From an uncultured Prevotella sp. (lineage in GTDB: Bacteria; Bacteroidota; Bacteroidia; Bacteroidales; Bacteroidaceae), in NCBI GenBank assembly GCA_945787895.1, contig CALZJQ010000016.1, positions 1 through 33,264 of the forward strand: a DNA stretch of 33,264 nt, written 5' to 3'. The notes beneath the pieces were generated by a model. The model saw only the letters and a program-made list of their open reading frames with translations. It made no database searches and was not told the origin of the DNA. Shown here piece after piece: positions 31,153 to 33,264 of this stretch. Numbering within the stretch: position 1 is the stretch's first letter; the number at the start of each line of letters is the position of its first letter. Position numbers and translations under genes: made by a program.

Positions 31153-32466
31153 ATGAGAAAAGACTGGACAAAAGACATACACGACCGCATGGGCAACTAT
31201 GAAAAAGAGGCCCCGGAAGGACTCTGGGAGGGTATCTGTGAGGCTATGCCCGTGATAAACAGCGATACAGATAGCATGAAAAAGCGAAGTAAAAGCACGG
31301 TGATTACCATGCTACGTACCGCTGGTGTAGCTGCTGCTGCCTGTATTGTCGTCGCTTTGGCTCTGCACATCAACGACACCTATTATGACAGTCCTCGTAC
31401 AGCGGAAGAAAATAATGTGGCAAAACAAGGAAATAACTTCGCAAAAACAAATCAAAAACTACTAAATACTGACAATAACTATTACACCCCATCGACGAAA
31501 CTCATGGCGATAGTCCGCCAGACAGCACACAGACTATCGCCCACCAACACGTCATCTGCCAATGACGACAATATTTCTGCAAACAATAATGTTGTCATTT
31601 CTGACAACACAATGAACGCTCAGGAGAAAGAACGTCAGCAGACAGATGCGTACACAGATAACGACAACTCTGCGAAATCTAAGCAAAAGCCACGCAATGA
31701 CTCTCGCTTTACCACATCATCAGACTCAAATGACAATATCGCCTCTACGCTCACTGACAGAAAAAAATCCTCTCACAGAGCATCACGATGGAGCATCAGC
31801 ACCGGTGTTTCCGGCATGACAGGCACCGCCTCCGACCCTATGTCTAACCGAATGCTGTCCGACCCTACGGTAGGAGAAACGGCAGAATGGAGAGACAGCC
31901 CTATGCTTGGCATCGCAGTGCTCAACAAAGGTAAGGAGACGGAAAGGGAATACAATCATCATCTGCCTGTAAGAATGGGGATAAGCCTTGCCTACAGGCT
32001 CAACGACAGATGGAGCATTGAGAGCGGTGTGACCTACACCCGTCTCTCGTCAGACACAAAAGAAGGCACTCTCTCAACTCATATCTCTGGCAGTCAGCGA
32101 CTGAACTACGTGGGAATACCTCTCAATGTCAAGTATAATGCTCTGTCATACTCACGTTTCAGCCTCTATGCCTCAGCAGGGGTGATGACAGAAAAATGCG
32201 TCTCAGGAAACCTTTCACGCAATTATATCATCAACAACGAAAGCAGAAAGACCGAACAGCAGGCAATAGAATCAAAGCCTTTGCAACTCTCTGTCAATGC
32301 TGCTGCAGGCGTGCAGTACGACGTGGTGAAGAATATCGGCATCTTCGTAGAACCAGGTCTCAGCTATTATTTCGACGACCGCTCCTCTCTCAGCACGATA
32401 TACAAGGATAAACCCCTCAATTTCAGTTTCAGCGTCGGTCTGAGATGCAAGCTCAACGGCAGGTAA
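31153..32466 (+). CDS. Dual membrane-spanning anti-sigma factor (Dma-like), N-terminal anti-sigma plus C-terminal OM barrel
   Basis: The 437-aa product has four zones. Residues 1-40 (MRKDWTKDIHDRMGNYEKEA, GLWEGICEAMP) are a small helical cytoplasmic piece typical of anti-sigma domains beside ECF genes. One membrane helix lies at about 51-72 (TAGVAAAACIVVALALHI). Residues 75-210 are Asn/Ser/Thr/Lys-rich and look disordered, long enough to cross the periplasm. Residues 211-437 form amphipathic strands like an eight-stranded PorT/OmpW-type barrel (GISLAYRLNDRWSIESGVTY, IGIFVEPGLSYYFDD) ending in the aromatic/Arg terminus. This matches the Dma proteins described in Bacteroides, which hold an ECF sigma and control vesicle release. 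Lack of a cleavable signal is consistent with a membrane anchor. Confidence 0.88.
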   Translation: MRKDWTKDIHDRMGNYEKEAPEGLWEGICEAMPVINSDTDSMKKRSKSTVITMLRTAGVAAAACIVVALALHINDTYYDSPRTAEENNVAKQGNNFAKTNQKLLNTDNNYYTPSTKLMAIVRQTAHRLSPTNTSSANDDNISANNNVVISDNTMNAQEKERQQTDAYTDNDNSAKSKQKPRNDSRFTTSSDSNDNIASTLTDRKKSSHRASRWSISTGVSGMTGTASDPMSNRMLSDPTVGETAEWRDSPMLGIAVLNKGKETEREYNHHLPVRMGISLAYRLNDRWSIESGVTYTRLSSDTKEGTLSTHISGSQRLNYVGIPLNVKYNALSYSRFSLYASAGVMTEKCVSGNLSRNYIINNESRKTEQQAIESKPLQLSVNAAAGVQYDVVKNIGIFVEPGLSYYFDDRSSLSTIYKDKPLNFSFSVGLRCKLNGR

Positions 32467-32560
32467 TACGGTCGGGAAGGCTATCCCCCTGCTGTCCTGA
32501 GTAGGTGTGCATATTTATTTCTGTAACTAAAGTTTCATACCAACCTACAACCAGATACTA

Positions 32561-32596
32561 AACCATAAAACCGAAGAAGCTGAAGCCTGCGAAACC
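32561..32596 (+). repeat. Degenerate dispersed phrase (copy near Dma 3' end)
   Basis: AAAACCGAAGAAGCTGAAGC resembles the copy around 18410-18440 and, inverted, 8634-8697. The rest of the 262-nt gap up to the Rpn gene holds a 7-bp GTGTCAG/CTGACAC hairpin (32652-32674) that may help end transcription. Confidence 0.6.
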
Positions 32597-32728
32597 TGAG
32601 TTTCCATGATGATTGTATTGATTAGTGATGCAGGATAGGTATGCGGCATAAGTGTCAGCAAAGCAAACTGACACACCTCTTGCTACATACATTACAACTT
32701 ATGAACATCAGGATTCGTCGGACTCACG

Positions 32729-33264
32729 TTATTTTGGGAGCGCATTGACCGTGTCTATAGGCAGTTTCAGGACCAGGGCTACCTGGCTTGCGGGCATTCC
32801 CATGGCCAGTAACTGGCGGGCACTGTCCAGTTTCTCAGACTCTGCCTTGGCACGCTCCTCCGCTATGCCTTCCGCACGCCCTTCCGCACGCCCTTCCGCC
32901 CTCTCATTCCTCATGATGGATAGGTTCGTACGGTAGGTGTCAATGCTGATGTTATACAGTTTGAGTTCGTCCGGTGTCATGCACACCAGTTCTGCTATGT
33001 TGCCCACCTTCTCAAAGACGGCTTGCTGCTGCTGGAAAGGGATGTTCGTCGTCATAGTCTCAAGATTTGCAATGTTGTACAACCAGTAGTCTATCTGTGT
33101 CTTGCAGTCCTCCTCACGCATGCTGCGGTAGTCGGGCAGTTCGAGCGTGAAGACCTTCAGTTTGTCGGAGAAGACTTCCTCCGTCTCCTCCACCTTGAGC
33201 TGCACTGTGCGCTGCTTGCAGGGAGTAAACCCGTTCAGGTGGAAGTTGAGGAAACAGATGCAAT
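32729..33264 (-). CDS. Rpn / PD-(D/E)XK nuclease family protein, C-terminal part (runs off right edge)
   Basis: The minus-strand frame is open to the window edge; the visible 177 residues begin CICFLNFHLNGFTPCKQR. This fits the middle and end of the Rpn/PDDEXK_2 family, with FTLELPDYRSMREEDCKTQI, WLYNIANLETM and a late tail. An internal GTG could make the frame look like a complete 158-aa gene, but the upstream sequence continues with family-like residues, so I call it partial. The catalytic part lies outside the window. The tail holds (RAEG)x3 repeats followed by QLLAMGMPASQVALVLKLPI, the usual regulatory ending. It is a divergent paralogue of 20157-21176. Confidence 0.85.
   Translation of the reverse strand, partial: CICFLNFHLNGFTPCKQRTVQLKVEETEEVFSDKLKVFTLELPDYRSMREEDCKTQIDYWLYNIANLETMTTNIPFQQQQAVFEKVGNIAELVCMTPDELKLYNISIDTYRTNLSIMRNERAEGRAEGRAEGIAEERAKAESEKLDSARQLLAMGMPASQVALVLKLPIDTVNALPK

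Noticed and set aside
1-33264. tRNA, rRNA or riboswitch genes
   Set aside because: No cloverleaf-like set of arms, rRNA signature or known riboswitch core was recognised by eye; a covariance-model scan would be needed to be sure.

Overview
The window looks like chromosomal DNA from a Bacteroidales gut or oral bacterium, most probably Prevotella or a close relative. Supporting signs are Bacteroidota-type promoters (TTTG, about 20 nt, then TAnnTTTG), few Shine-Dalgarno sites, NigD-like, DUF3108 and GH3 proteins, MG2/plug proteins, a GLUG/BspA-like surface protein with a T9SS-type C-terminus, and many AAC/GTT-rich intergenic repeats. No rRNA or tRNA gene was recognised.

Layout. (1) 1-8.6 kb, all minus strand: a likely transcription unit starting near 8.77 kb with a TerB-like membrane protein, then lipoproteins of 342, 400 and 211 aa, a duplicated C-terminal fragment, a small membrane protein, a 316-aa lipoprotein, a two-TM channel-like protein, an M18 aminopeptidase, a 163-aa hypothetical and a gene running off the left edge. 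(2) 8.9-10.7 kb: a small HTH-like gene with a G9 tract near its 3' end, then about 1.2 kb of non-coding DNA full of inverted and direct repeats. (3) 10.7-18.1 kb, minus strand: a large secreted surface protein, a DUF3108 protein, an Ig-like lipoprotein and a GH3-family protein. (4) 18.5-24.5 kb: two near-identical MITE-like elements in opposite orientation, each with a 4-bp target duplication that contains a gene's stop codon. They bracket an M16 peptidase, an Rpn/PD-(D/E)XK protein, a DEAD-box RNA helicase and a WbqC-like protein. (5) 24.5-26.6 kb: an epimerase-like SDR and an AUR1-like PAP2 membrane enzyme, possibly lipid-related. (6) 26.7-29.2 kb: an A+T-rich pair that looks like an MG2-plus-plug protein split in two with the halves in swapped gene order. 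(7) 29.5-32.5 kb, plus strand: a NigD-like lipoprotein, an ECF sigma factor and a dual-membrane anti-sigma/beta-barrel protein. (8) The right edge holds a second, truncated Rpn-type gene.

The strongest system is region 7. Its gene content and the architecture of the 437-aa protein (cytoplasmic N-domain, one inner-membrane helix, long disordered linker, C-terminal outer-membrane barrel) match the Dma/Das type of envelope signalling described in Bacteroides, where it controls outer-membrane vesiculation. The most novel-looking items are the paired MITE-like elements, the lipoprotein/TerB/channel-like cluster, the swapped split MG2/plug pair, and the AAC/GTT repeat family that enters coding sequence at two genes.
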